From: a candidate division Hyd24-12 bacterium UBA5074
GTDB lineage: Bacteria; Fermentibacterota; Fermentibacteria; Fermentibacterales; Fermentibacteraceae
Assembly: GCA_002414865.1 (NCBI GenBank)
Contig: DIAQ01000108.1
Span: forward strand, 471-60,993
Direction: 5' to 3'
DNA length: 60,523 bases
Both the position numbers and the translations under genes were made by a program. Every line of letters starts with the position of its first letter. Position 1 is the first letter of the stretch. Below are positions 7,423 through 15,430 of the stretch, piece by piece. Under the pieces are notes generated by a model. That model searched no databases and was not told where the DNA came from. It worked only from the letters and a program-made list of their open reading frames with translations.

Positions 7423-8814
7423 CTACCTCGATATCTCCTCGGTGCGGGCTGTTATGGTGCCGTCTGAAAGCCTCACCCGGATCCTGCTCCCGGGCGAGGT
7501 GTCGGAGATGCTCCTGAGCGGCCTCCCGTCCTCCGCCGTGGCCAGCGACCACCCCAGAGCGAGCATCCTCGATGGATCCCTCGCCATGACGGCCGCCTCC
7601 AGGATGCCGAGTCTGAGACCCTCCCTCTCGAGAGCCCTTCGCGATGATGCGGCAAGCGAAGACCGGAGGTTCGCCATCCCGGCCAGGGCGCTGGTCACAG
7701 CGGGAGGCGTCCCCAGCGACAGGAGGACGGACCCGGCCGACTCCAGCGCTCCTGCAGGGCCTGCGAGCCTCAGGGCTGCGGAGCTCCTGATCCTTGCGAG
7801 CATGACGTCCGTCTGCCTCACGAGCCTGGCGGATGCCGCCTGGAGCAGGGGCGACAGGCGTGAAGCCACCGCCTCGATCTGCCTGCGTTCTCCTCTTACG
7901 AGGGGCAGGGCCGTCCTGGCCAGGAGCAGGGCCAGCGAGTCCACCTCGGCGGCGGACTTCGCGACCTTGTCCACCAGGATCGAGGCGGCATGCGTGGGCG
8001 TCTTGGCCCGCGTGGCCGCCACGAAATCGGGCAGAGTGAAGTCGATCTCGTGCCCGATGCCCGAGATCACGTGCCACGGGGCGGCCGCGATGGATCTCCC
8101 GAGTGTCTCGGAGTCGAACCAGGCGAGGTCGGCTGAAGAGCCTCCGCCCCTGGTGATGACGACTGCGTCGAGCTGTCCGTATGCCTCCAGGCGCTTCATG
8201 GCAGCTGCCACGGATCTGCCTGTCGCAGCGCCCTGCATGGGCGCGGGAGAGAGGATCACCTGGAATGGATAGCGGCTCTCGCGGAGAGTCGTGAGGAAGT
8301 CTTCCAGAGCGGCGGAGCCCGAGGCGGTGACAACGCCTATCCTGAGCGGGAGCGCGGGCAGCTCCCTGGCGGCGTTCCGGTCGAGGAGACCCTCCGCCCT
8401 CAGTTTTTCGACAAGTTTCCTGAGCAGGAGGACGTGCTCCTCCTGGAACGACCTCGGATCGACCGCCTCGATGATGAACTGGAACCTGCCCGAAGGCGGC
8501 CACAGATCGACGCGGCCCAGAACTCTGAGCGACATGCCTTCCCGGACTTCGAAGGGGAGACCCTCCCTCGCGAAGTCCCTCACGGCGGCGGCCCTCGCTC
8601 CTGCGAAAAGGGCGCAGTCGATCACCGCGACGACGCTGTCGTCAGACGGGGAACGCTCGACGAGCTGGAAGTAGAGATGACCGCGCGACTGGAGACGGGG
8701 CCGGCCCGAGACCTCTCCGCGCAGCCACAGGGGGTACGGGTACGCTACGCCGAGCAGCTCCCGGACACGCTGGTTGAGCTGCAGGACGCCGAGGTCGCCT
8801 TCCCGGGGCTCCAT
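7423..8814 (-). CDS. xseA: Exodeoxyribonuclease VII large subunit
   Basis: 463 residues. The N-terminal OB-fold (about 1-105, LWLRGEVSGRPRLQSRGHLYFQL) binds single-stranded DNA. The catalytic core carries LPLRIGVVTASGSAALEDF, VVITRGGGSSADLAWFDSE and SGIGHEIDFTLPDFVAATRAKTPTHAA, all family signatures. The C-terminal part is a long coiled coil and a small beta barrel. XseA with XseB processes single-stranded DNA in recombination and mismatch repair; mutL and uvrC lie further along the window. Four bp separate it from the preceding secreted-protein gene. Confidence 0.95.
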   Translation of the reverse strand: MEPREGDLGVLQLNQRVRELLGVAYPYPLWLRGEVSGRPRLQSRGHLYFQLVERSPSDDSVVAVIDCALFAGARAAAVRDFAREGLPFEVREGMSLRVLGRVDLWPPSGRFQFIIEAVDPRSFQEEHVLLLRKLVEKLRAEGLLDRNAARELPALPLRIGVVTASGSAALEDFLTTLRESRYPFQVILSPAPMQGAATGRSVAAAMKRLEAYGQLDAVVITRGGGSSADLAWFDSETLGRSIAAAPWHVISGIGHEIDFTLPDFVAATRAKTPTHAASILVDKVAKSAAEVDSLALLLARTALPLVRGERRQIEAVASRLSPLLQAASARLVRQTDVMLARIRSSAALRLAGPAGALESAGSVLLSLGTPPAVTSALAGMANLRSSLAASSRRALEREGLRLGILEAAVMARDPSRMLALGWSLATAEDGRPLRSISDTSPGSRIRVRLSDGTITARTEEISR

Positions 8815-8818
8815 GCCC

Positions 8819-9199
8819 TCAGTAGACCTTCAGCTCGTAGTCCCCCCCGGTGGATCCGATGTCATGGATCACGATGTAGGCAGGCCCGGTATACGGGGCG
8901 GTGAGCGTGAAGCTCTCGGAGCCCTGCTGGCGCCCCTGCGCGATGGAGAAGCCGAGCGAGTACTGGAAGTCCTCCCCGTAGGGAAGGCTCATGAACTCGT
9001 CGAAGTCCATGTCCTTGGAGGCCACGACGACATCGAAGTCGGCCTCCGCGGAGCCTGCGTCGAGCAGAACCCAGTAGTCCACTCCTTCGCAGATCGTGAT
9101 CGTGTAGACGGCGGTGGCGCCTCTCGACATGGAGTCTCCGGCCGAGAGGAGGGGATCGGACCCCAGCGCCGACAGCAGGACAAGGGATGTCAGGATCAT
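8819..9199 (-). CDS. Small secreted protein with a PPC-like beta-sandwich
   Basis: 126 residues. A short hydrophobic N-terminus (MILTSLVLLSALGSDPLL) can act as signal peptide. The rest looks like one pre-peptidase C-terminal (PPC)-type domain: YWVLLDAGSAEADFDVVV early and APYTGPAYIVIHDIGSTGGDYELKVY at the end. Such domains are common on secreted enzymes but here the domain stands alone. The start is well supported by a near-perfect AGGAGGTCCAG before ATG. It is the first gene of the xseA-xseB transcription unit, an unrelated pairing. Function unknown. Confidence 0.7.
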   Translation of the reverse strand: MILTSLVLLSALGSDPLLSAGDSMSRGATAVYTITICEGVDYWVLLDAGSAEADFDVVVASKDMDFDEFMSLPYGEDFQYSLGFSIAQGRQQGSESFTLTAPYTGPAYIVIHDIGSTGGDYELKVY

Positions 9200-9435
9200 C
9201 TGGACCTCCTTGGCATCTTCCGACCGGGAACCTGTCCAAGCGGGCGCCCCGGGTCAACTGCTGATACAGTTCCCGGCAGCACTTGTTCCCGCAGCCCTCC
9301 CCGGACAGGCCCGGGATTTCACGCCGGATCGGGGGCCATATCCTACAACAGACCATGAGATGGTGCGTTGCCATGTAAGGTGGGGAGCCTGCGGCCCCTG
9401 ATCCCACAAAGCGGCCGGAATTCCCTGTTCGTTCT

Positions 9436-9464
9436 ATGACAGCACTCTATTGGTCAATTAATAT
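9436..9464 (+). promoter_or_regulatory. Candidate promoter of the nucleoside kinase gene
   Basis: ATGACA (9436-9441), 17-bp spacer, TAATAT (9459-9464), in the most AT-rich patch of the neighbourhood. Predicted start near 9471 gives a leader of about 69 nt to the GTG at 9540. Confidence 0.4.
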
Positions 9465-9476
9465 AGTTGTATTGAC
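9453..9476. promoter_or_regulatory. Inverted repeat overlapping the promoter, operator-like
   Basis: GTCAAT (9453-9458) and ATTGAC (9471-9476) form a perfect 6-bp inverted repeat with 12 bp between, covering the -10 and the predicted transcription start. The 18-bp centre-to-centre spacing is more than one helical turn; a dimeric repressor could bind. The factor is unknown. Confidence 0.35.
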
Positions 9477-9539
9477 TCCGGTCCTGTGGCCCGGACCGCC
9501 CGCGCCGGGGTATCTTCCGACCTGTCGGGAGGTGCGGGT

Positions 9540-11105
9540 GTGAGAGTCATGGAACTCGTGAGCCGTGAAGCCATCGCCGGGACCGATTCCGGCGGGAGGG
9601 TGCTGGGACTGTACGAAGATGTGGCTGAGCAGCCTCTCCAGCCCGTCATGCCCTGGTTCTCCGAAGGCCGTGAGGTGTATCGCCGAAGCCTGATACTGGC
9701 CCTCGATACGGCTGCCAGGAGGGTTTTCCCCTCCTCCCCTCTCTGGGTGGAGCATGCCCTCTCCCTCGGATACAAGTGCAGGCTGGAGAACAGGCCGGCT
9801 CTCTCCTCGGAGGAGATCGCGCAGGCCCTGACCCATGGCCTCAACCAGGTGATCCTGGAACAGATACCATTCGGGCACACCGGCCTGGGTGGAAACGGAG
9901 ACCCGGCGCATCCCCTCCTGGCGTGGCATGACGGCAGCCATGCCGCGGGGTTGAACACGCTGCCAGGCAGCCAGTCGTTCTCGATGGGGCCGACAGTACC
10001 GGACACGGGATGGCTCGAGAGGTTCGAGCTCAGGCCCCACGGAGCCGGATTCGTGCTCCGTTTCCCGGGGTCCGCGAAGTGGCCCGACCTCGGGGAATGG
10101 CAGGAGAGGCCGAAGCTGTCCAGGGAATTCGATCTGGAGGAGAAGCATGGCGCGCGCCTGGGGGTCCGCACACTGGACGAGCTGAATGCTCGCATCGAGA
10201 GCGACGGGGGCCTGGAGGTCGTGGCCATGAGCCACTTCTACCAGGAGTACCGCCTGACGGAGATCGTCATGGCTCTGGAGTCGATGTTCCCGCGCAGGAG
10301 GATCGTGACGATCGCGGGACCGTCCTCGAGCGGCAAGACCACCTTCACTCGCCTGCTGAGCATGTCCCTGCGCGCCCAGGGCTTCGGGGTCCAGAGCATC
10401 AGCGTCGACAACTACTTCAGGAACCGGGAGGAGACGCCCAGGAACGAGAAGGGCGAGTACGACTTCGAATCGCTGGCCGCGCTCGAGACGGGGCTCTTCG
10501 GCGGACATCTCCAGCAACTGCTGGACGGCAGCGAGATCAGGATGCCCAGATTCGACTTCAGCACCGGCGTCAGGAGTGACGCCGTCACTCCCATGAAACT
10601 GTCGACCAACGACTTCCTCCTGATAGAAGGCATTCACGGCCTGAACGACGAGCTGACGCCGGGAATAGATCCTCAGCGCAAATACCGCATCTACATATCG
10701 GCGCTCACGCAGCTCAACATCGACAGGCTTGCCCGGATGTCCACCTCCGATTCCCGCCTGCTGCGGAGGATGGTCAGGGACAGCCGGACGAGAGGATACA
10801 CGGCCTCTCAGACCATCGCGTCGTGGCCGAGCGTCAGGAGGGGGGAGAGGCGCAACATCTTCCCGTTCCAGGAGATGGCGGATGCAATGTTCAACTCGGC
10901 TCTGCCCTACGAGCTCCCGGTGCTCAAGCCGTTCGCCCAGCCCCTCCTGGAGAGCGTGAAGGAGGGGAGCCCAGGCTACTGGACCGCATCCTGCCTGCTG
11001 GGGCTTCTCTCCTGTGTCAGGCCCATCTCGCCGGAGGTGGTGCCGCGTCTGAGCCTGCTGAGAGAATTCGTGGGAGGATTCCTGCTCGGGGAAGAGAGCA
11101 GATAG
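9540..11105 (+). CDS. Uridine kinase-like nucleoside kinase with ThrRS-like N-terminal region
   Basis: 521 residues from GTG 9540. The C-terminal half is a phosphoribulokinase/uridine kinase domain: P-loop IAGPSSSGKTTF at about 259, VDNYFRNREETP, and LIEGIHGLNDELTP. The N-terminal 220 residues resemble the threonyl-tRNA-synthetase-related second additional domain that such roughly 550-aa kinases carry (YRRSLILALDTAARRVFP, HFYQEYRLTEIV). Substrate, probably a nucleoside, cannot be fixed. The GTG at 9540 is chosen over GTG 9486 because GGGAGGTG sits 5 nt upstream. It has its own promoter and possible operator. Confidence 0.85.
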   Translation: MRVMELVSREAIAGTDSGGRVLGLYEDVAEQPLQPVMPWFSEGREVYRRSLILALDTAARRVFPSSPLWVEHALSLGYKCRLENRPALSSEEIAQALTHGLNQVILEQIPFGHTGLGGNGDPAHPLLAWHDGSHAAGLNTLPGSQSFSMGPTVPDTGWLERFELRPHGAGFVLRFPGSAKWPDLGEWQERPKLSREFDLEEKHGARLGVRTLDELNARIESDGGLEVVAMSHFYQEYRLTEIVMALESMFPRRRIVTIAGPSSSGKTTFTRLLSMSLRAQGFGVQSISVDNYFRNREETPRNEKGEYDFESLAALETGLFGGHLQQLLDGSEIRMPRFDFSTGVRSDAVTPMKLSTNDFLLIEGIHGLNDELTPGIDPQRKYRIYISALTQLNIDRLARMSTSDSRLLRRMVRDSRTRGYTASQTIASWPSVRRGERRNIFPFQEMADAMFNSALPYELPVLKPFAQPLLESVKEGSPGYWTASCLLGLLSCVRPISPEVVPRLSLLREFVGGFLLGEESR

Positions 11106-11148
11106 GACGGTCCCGCAGCGCCCGTCGGACTGAACCGGAAGGATTGAC

Positions 11149-13065
11149 ATGGTGGTCCTGTGCCCTGCCCTGATGTGCGTCGCGGCGATTTCCGGCCCGG
11201 GCACCTGCCATGATATCGCAGCCTTCACGCGCTCGGTTCCATGCCTGGTTCTGGGGCCTGTCACAGCCAACATCTGCGATATCCTGGACTATGACCTGGC
11301 GATAGAGATACTCCCTTCCCAGCAGGAGATAGCAGGAACGGCCGCCATCACGCTGACCAGCGCGGGCGGCACGATCTACCAGGTTCCGCTGAACCTCAGA
11401 CAGCTGGAAGTCTCGGGAGTGTGGGATTCCACCGGGCCGCTGGCATTCACCCATGAAGGCGACTCGCTGATCGTCACGCTCACCGATCCGGTGTCGGTCG
11501 GAGAGGAGAGGACGGTGAGCGTGCAGTACTCCGGCCAGCCCTGGAACGAAGGAGCAGGTAAGTTCGGAGGCTTCTGGTTCCACCCCAATGTCTCGTATCA
11601 GATGGGAGTGGGCGTCTATTCGGCCCAGCCGTCGATGGGGAGATGCATGTTCCCGTGCTGGGACCATCCATCAGACAAGGCCACCTTCGAATTCTCCATC
11701 ACAGTGGACGACACGGTGGAGGTCGTGGCCAACGGCGAGCCTGCCGGCGTGCAGTACGCAGGCGGCAAGGCGACCTGGAGCTGGGTGCTCGACCAGCCCA
11801 TGTCCACCTATCTCGCCGCGATATCGGCATCCGAGTACGTCGACCTTGTGGACTCGACCTATTCATGGATCCATTATTACGTATACCCCAATGAGATAGC
11901 GGATGCGCACGGAAGCTTCGCCAATGTCGATCTAATGATGGATGCACTCCAGGCGAGGTTCGGACCTTATCCGTGGCAGTGCAAGTTCAGCTATGTCGAA
12001 ACCCCCAAGGGCGACATGGAGCACACCACCGAGGTCTACCACCTGCAGTCGCTCATCAACGGCCAGACCAACAACGATCCGGTCGTCGTCCACGAGATGG
12101 GCCACATGTGGTGGGGCAACTGCGTCACGGAGTCCGACTGGAACGATGTCTGGCTCTCGGAGGGCTTCGCCACTTACTGCGAGGCCGTGTGGGCGGAGCA
12201 CTACGGACCTTCGGCATACACCCAGTACATGGTCAACGAGATCATGGTTCCCTACCTGCAGAGCGGAGAGGTCTTCCCCATGGGCGATCCCGAGGAGCTG
12301 TGGAGCTACACCTCCTACCAGAAGGGGGCGAGCGTCCTCCATATGCTCAGGTGCATCATGGGGGACGATGCCTTCTTCTCCGGACTCGGCTCGTATTTCG
12401 ACGATCACCAGTTCTCGCTGGCGACCACCGCCGATCTCAGGCAGCACATGGAGGCGGCCGCAGGCGGCGACCTGGGCTGGTTCTTCGACGAATGGGTCTA
12501 CGGCTTCGGATATCCCGCCTATGACATCGGCTGGAGCGCCGTGCAGTCAGGCTCGGACTGGCTGGTCACCATAACGGTGGATCAGATCCAGGGCACAGGG
12601 TCATTCTTCACAATGCCCCTGCAGTTCGAGATCGCCGGCGGGTCCTCGTCGGAGATGGTGGAATTCTGGAACGACATTCAAGGGGACAGTCAGATCTTTG
12701 CGGTAGGATTCGAGCCGGAACTTGTGAGATTCGACCCGGGACATCATGTGCTTTCCACTGCTCTCCTCGGAGTCGGCGAGGCACCTGCGCCCCCCGGGGG
12801 AGGCACTGGCGTCATCAGGGTCTTCCCGAATCCGTGCCGCGGCGCCCTGGACGTGGAATGGCCCGGCATGGAAGCCAGCGACATGCAGGTGACAGTGTTC
12901 GACCTCTCGGGGAGGGCCGTGCTCAGGGAGAGTTTCGCCCCTGGAGAGATCAGGCTGGACCTGGGGGAACTGCCGCCAGGCACCTATCTGCTCGAGGCGA
13001 GGGGAGAGGGCAACCTCAGGCAGACTGCGGCATTCCAGGTGGCCGGTGGAAGGGAAGCCTTCTAG
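11149..13065 (+). CDS. Secreted M1-family metallopeptidase with T9SS sorting domain
   Basis: 638 residues. After a signal-like N-terminus there is an aminopeptidase N-type beta domain, then the zinc site VVHEMGHMWWGN (His315, Glu316, His319) with the third ligand in WLSEGFATYCEA (Glu338). The exopeptidase GAMEN motif is replaced by KGDMEH (about 288-292), as in several secreted M1 members. The last 80 or so residues (FPNPCRGALDVEW, then VTVFDLSGRAVLRE and PPGTYLLEA) are a type-A T9SS C-terminal sorting domain, so the enzyme should be exported and anchored or released at the surface. Start supported by GGAAGGA. Its stop abuts, with no gap, the stop of the convergent ferredoxin gene. Confidence 0.9.
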   Translation: MVVLCPALMCVAAISGPGTCHDIAAFTRSVPCLVLGPVTANICDILDYDLAIEILPSQQEIAGTAAITLTSAGGTIYQVPLNLRQLEVSGVWDSTGPLAFTHEGDSLIVTLTDPVSVGEERTVSVQYSGQPWNEGAGKFGGFWFHPNVSYQMGVGVYSAQPSMGRCMFPCWDHPSDKATFEFSITVDDTVEVVANGEPAGVQYAGGKATWSWVLDQPMSTYLAAISASEYVDLVDSTYSWIHYYVYPNEIADAHGSFANVDLMMDALQARFGPYPWQCKFSYVETPKGDMEHTTEVYHLQSLINGQTNNDPVVVHEMGHMWWGNCVTESDWNDVWLSEGFATYCEAVWAEHYGPSAYTQYMVNEIMVPYLQSGEVFPMGDPEELWSYTSYQKGASVLHMLRCIMGDDAFFSGLGSYFDDHQFSLATTADLRQHMEAAAGGDLGWFFDEWVYGFGYPAYDIGWSAVQSGSDWLVTITVDQIQGTGSFFTMPLQFEIAGGSSSEMVEFWNDIQGDSQIFAVGFEPELVRFDPGHHVLSTALLGVGEAPAPPGGGTGVIRVFPNPCRGALDVEWPGMEASDMQVTVFDLSGRAVLRESFAPGEIRLDLGELPPGTYLLEARGEGNLRQTAAFQVAGGREAF

Positions 13066-13566
13066 CTAGCGTCCGAGGAGGATGACGGAACCGGCAGGCG
13101 CTCCTCCCGCCATCACGAGATAGACGCCCTTCGCCAGTCCGGAGAGGTCGAGCCGTGCCACGCCCCCGGCGCCTGCAGGACTCCTGCCGACCTCTCTGCC
13201 GAGCAGGTCGACGACCGACGCGGTCTCTCCGTCCCGGAGCCCGGTCACCGTGACGAAGTCCGCGGCCGGGTTCGGCTCGACCGAGATGGATGGAGGGGGC
13301 GGCGAGCCCTCCGCCGATTCCCACCAGGTCCTGTAAATGGCCCCGTATGGGCAGTGCTGCACGCAGATCCCGCATGCGTTGCACAGGTCGGGGTCGATCC
13401 AGGCATCGCCTCCCGACAGGGAGATCGCCCCCTCGGGACACCAGGAGATGCAGTTGCCGCATCCGGGGCAGACCGAGGGGTCGACCTGGTAGATCCAGCC
13501 CATGAGCGCCCCGGACGCCCCCGCGAGGCAGAGTGCGGGAAGCACGGCCACAAGAGCTCTGCGCAT
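13066..13566 (-). CDS. Exported two-[4Fe-4S] ferredoxin with T9SS sorting domain
   Basis: 166 residues in three parts. Residues 1-20 are a signal peptide (MRRALVAVLPALCLAGASGA). Residues 29-80 are a bacterial-type ferredoxin with two perfect cluster motifs, Cys33-Cys36-Cys39-Cys43-Pro and Cys62-Cys65-Cys68-Cys72-Pro. After a proline hinge, residues 93-166 form a C-terminal sorting domain (SVEPNPAADFVTVTGL, VVDLLGREVGR, LAKGVYLVMAGG). Together they predict a low-potential iron-sulfur protein delivered outside the cell by T9SS. The start at 13566 overlaps the stop of the SpoU-type gene by one base (TGATG); a longer frame from 13698 would bury the signal peptide and overlap that gene. Electron partner unknown. 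Alternative: a periplasmic protein if the tail is not processed. Confidence 0.85.
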   Translation of the reverse strand: MRRALVAVLPALCLAGASGALMGWIYQVDPSVCPGCGNCISWCPEGAISLSGGDAWIDPDLCNACGICVQHCPYGAIYRTWWESAEGSPPPPSISVEPNPAADFVTVTGLRDGETASVVDLLGREVGRSPAGAGGVARLDLSGLAKGVYLVMAGGAPAGSVILLGR

Positions 13567-14153
13567 CAGTCCTCCATGTCCTCTTCGAGCGAAGGGGAAG
13601 AGACCCCGCACGGCGCCGGGAGTATCCATCCCGCCGCCAGGCGCATCCTCTGTATCTCCATGGCCACCACCGCAAGGGCGCTGGCGACGTTCATGCACGA
13701 CCTGCGGCCGGTCTGGGGCAGCCCCACCACCATGTCCGCCCCCGAGAGGACATCCCCGGACACGCCGAGCGCCTCGTTGCCGAAGACGAAGGCATCGGAC
13801 ACCGAGAAGCCAGCATCGAAGAGCGTCCGGGAGCCGCGCCCGCCCTCGACCGCCACGATCCTCCTGCCGGTGGCCTTAAGCCAGCCCGCAGCCTCGGAGG
13901 CCTGGTCGAAGTGCCTCCAGAGGACGGCCTCCTGAGTGCCCCTGGCGGTATGGGCCAGCCTCCTGTTGCCGGGCAGCGCGCAGCATCCGCACAGGAACAG
14001 CGCACACGGAGAGACGGCCTCGGCGGTGCGAAAGGCCGAGCCCACGTTGAAGGCGCTCCTGAAGCGGTCCAGGACGAAGACCGGGGTGCCTGTTGAAAGG
14101 TGCAGCTCCGTGGAGTAACATCCTGACATGGAGCTTTCGCCGGTTCTCTTCAT
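13566..14153 (-). CDS. SpoU (TrmH)-family RNA 2'-O-methyltransferase
   Basis: 195 residues. The SPOUT fold signatures are in order: PVFVLDRFRSAFNVGSAFRTAEA near the start (motif 1 with Asn and Arg), DAFVFGNEALGVS (motif 2) and GLPQTGRRSCMNVASALAVV (motif 3, where the family has I-P-x-x-G-x-x-x-S-L-N-V-S-x-A). It should methylate a ribose in tRNA or rRNA using S-adenosylmethionine; the target is not clear. ATG 14153 has AGGAAGG 11 nt upstream and a TATAGT box at 14183-14178; ATG 14129 is an alternative. Its 5' end overlaps the divergent comEC-like gene. Confidence 0.85.
   Translation of the reverse strand: MKRTGESSMSGCYSTELHLSTGTPVFVLDRFRSAFNVGSAFRTAEAVSPCALFLCGCCALPGNRRLAHTARGTQEAVLWRHFDQASEAAGWLKATGRRIVAVEGGRGSRTLFDAGFSVSDAFVFGNEALGVSGDVLSGADMVVGLPQTGRRSCMNVASALAVVAMEIQRMRLAAGWILPAPCGVSSPSLEEDMED
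14093..14121 (+). promoter_or_regulatory. Promoter of the comEC-like gene, leaderless
   Basis: TTGAAA (14093-14098), 17-bp spacer, TAACAT (14116-14121). The predicted transcription start, 7 nt after the -10, is 14128, which is the A of the ATG. No ribosome site precedes this ATG within a usable distance. The promoter lies inside the 5' part of the opposite SpoU-type gene. Confidence 0.55.
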
Positions 14154-15423
14154 CTATGTGGCCGCCTTCCTGACCGGACTATACTGCGGCCCGGTCAGCC
14201 CCGGATATGCCGTACCGGCTCTTGCCGCCGCAGGGGCCGTGGCGGTGGCCGTCTCGGGTCGGACGGGCGCGGCGCGGGGGCTTCTCGCATGCGCGCTGTT
14301 CCTCCTCGGCTCTGAGAGGGCGACCTGCGGCGCGGGCGGATCTGCCGGAGCCCTTCCGGAAGGGAGGGACGCCATCCTCAGGGGCCGGGTCGGCGTGGTG
14401 ACCGAACACGGGCTGTTTCTCGAGACCGCCTCCGGGAGGATATGGGTCAGGGGCGAGAGGGCAGCGGGCAGCTGCATGGAGGGCGACTCCATGCTGGTCA
14501 TGGGTTATGCGGACAGCGGCAGCATCAGCGGCATGGCCTTCGAGATCAGGCCCTCGGCCGATCCTCTGACACAGGCCAGGCGCCGTCTCGCTTCCCTCTG
14601 GGCGGACAGGTGCGGGCCGGGACAGGGCGCCTCTCTGGTGTCCGCGCTGCTCGTGGGCGAGCGCAGCGGGATGCCGGACAGGATGCGCAGGGTGTTCAGG
14701 GATTCGGGTACATCCCACATCCTCTCTGTTTCCGGCTTCCACGTGGGCATGGTCGCGGCCGCGGTCTTCTTCGCGCTCAGGAAGGTGGCGGGAGGGAGGC
14801 GATGGGCGGGCTTCGCCGCGGTCCTTCTGGTGGCGGGATACGTTCTCCTGACGGGGGCAAGGCCTCCGGCGGTCAGGTCGGGCTTCATGTCCGCAGCGGT
14901 CATCATCGGGGCGGGCGCCGGAGTGAGGCTGAAACCGCTGGTGGTGTGGTCCCTGGCCGCCATCCTGGTCCTGGGCATCTCCGATTCGGTCGCGAGGGAC
15001 GCGGGAGCCCAGATGTCCTTCGCCGCCGTCCTCGCGCTGGTGCTTCTCTCGGTGAGGTTCGGAGGGCGGCTTGGAGGCCTGCTCACCAGCCTGTACTCGG
15101 GCGTCTGCGTCACACTCTCCCTGGTCCCTCTCATCGCGTCCACCTACGGCGTTTTCCAGCTCTCCTCGCCATACGCCACGCTGATGTCGGTTCCCTTCAT
15201 GGTGTGCATGATGGTCGTCGGTGCGCTTGCCCTGCTGCCTGCCGGCAGCCTGCCGGGCTCGCTCGCAGGGCCGGTGGCGGCGGCCTGGCTCGGAGCTCTC
15301 GATGCGATCACGCTCGAGCCCGTGGGGTTCGGAGGCGCTGCGGAGGCAGTCGCATGGTTCTGCTGTCTTGCCGCGCTTCTGTATGTCTCGAGGAGAAGAG
15401 GCTTCCTGCGGAGGTTCCGCTAG
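14128..15423 (+). CDS. ComEC/Rec2-like DNA-uptake channel, lacking the metallo-beta-lactamase domain
   Basis: 431 residues, polytopic. Two or three N-terminal helices are followed by a DUF4131-like soluble segment (about 75-150), then the Competence domain: SGTSHILSVSGFHVGMVA (about 192-209) and RPPAVRSGFMSA are the family hallmarks. ComEC forms the inner-membrane channel for transforming single-stranded DNA. Most ComEC proteins are 600-800 residues with a C-terminal metallo-hydrolase domain; here the protein stops after the membrane domain (SRRRGFLRRFR). Short ComEC forms are known, so this may still work. The gene is divergent from, and overlaps, the methyltransferase gene. Apparent leaderless start. 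Confidence 0.85.
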   Translation: MELSPVLFIYVAAFLTGLYCGPVSPGYAVPALAAAGAVAVAVSGRTGAARGLLACALFLLGSERATCGAGGSAGALPEGRDAILRGRVGVVTEHGLFLETASGRIWVRGERAAGSCMEGDSMLVMGYADSGSISGMAFEIRPSADPLTQARRRLASLWADRCGPGQGASLVSALLVGERSGMPDRMRRVFRDSGTSHILSVSGFHVGMVAAAVFFALRKVAGGRRWAGFAAVLLVAGYVLLTGARPPAVRSGFMSAAVIIGAGAGVRLKPLVVWSLAAILVLGISDSVARDAGAQMSFAAVLALVLLSVRFGGRLGGLLTSLYSGVCVTLSLVPLIASTYGVFQLSSPYATLMSVPFMVCMMVVGALALLPAGSLPGSLAGPVAAAWLGALDAITLEPVGFGGAAEAVAWFCCLAALLYVSRRRGFLRRFR

Positions 15424-15430
15424 CGGGGCT

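Larger units (their letters stand above)
9200..9539. other. Divergent intergenic region, the only gene-free stretch over 300 bp
   Basis: 340 bp between the secreted-protein gene (minus) and the nucleoside kinase gene (plus). I find no convincing coding frame or RNA gene. It holds the ribosome site of the minus gene next to 9200, a GC-rich middle, and an AT-rich island (about 9446-9476) with a plausible plus-strand promoter and an inverted repeat. No clear promoter for the minus gene was found. Confidence 0.6.

Noticed and set aside
13567..13698. N-terminal extension of the exported ferredoxin to 13698
   Set aside because: The extension is arginine/glycine-rich shadow sequence inside the methyltransferase gene and would hide the signal peptide.
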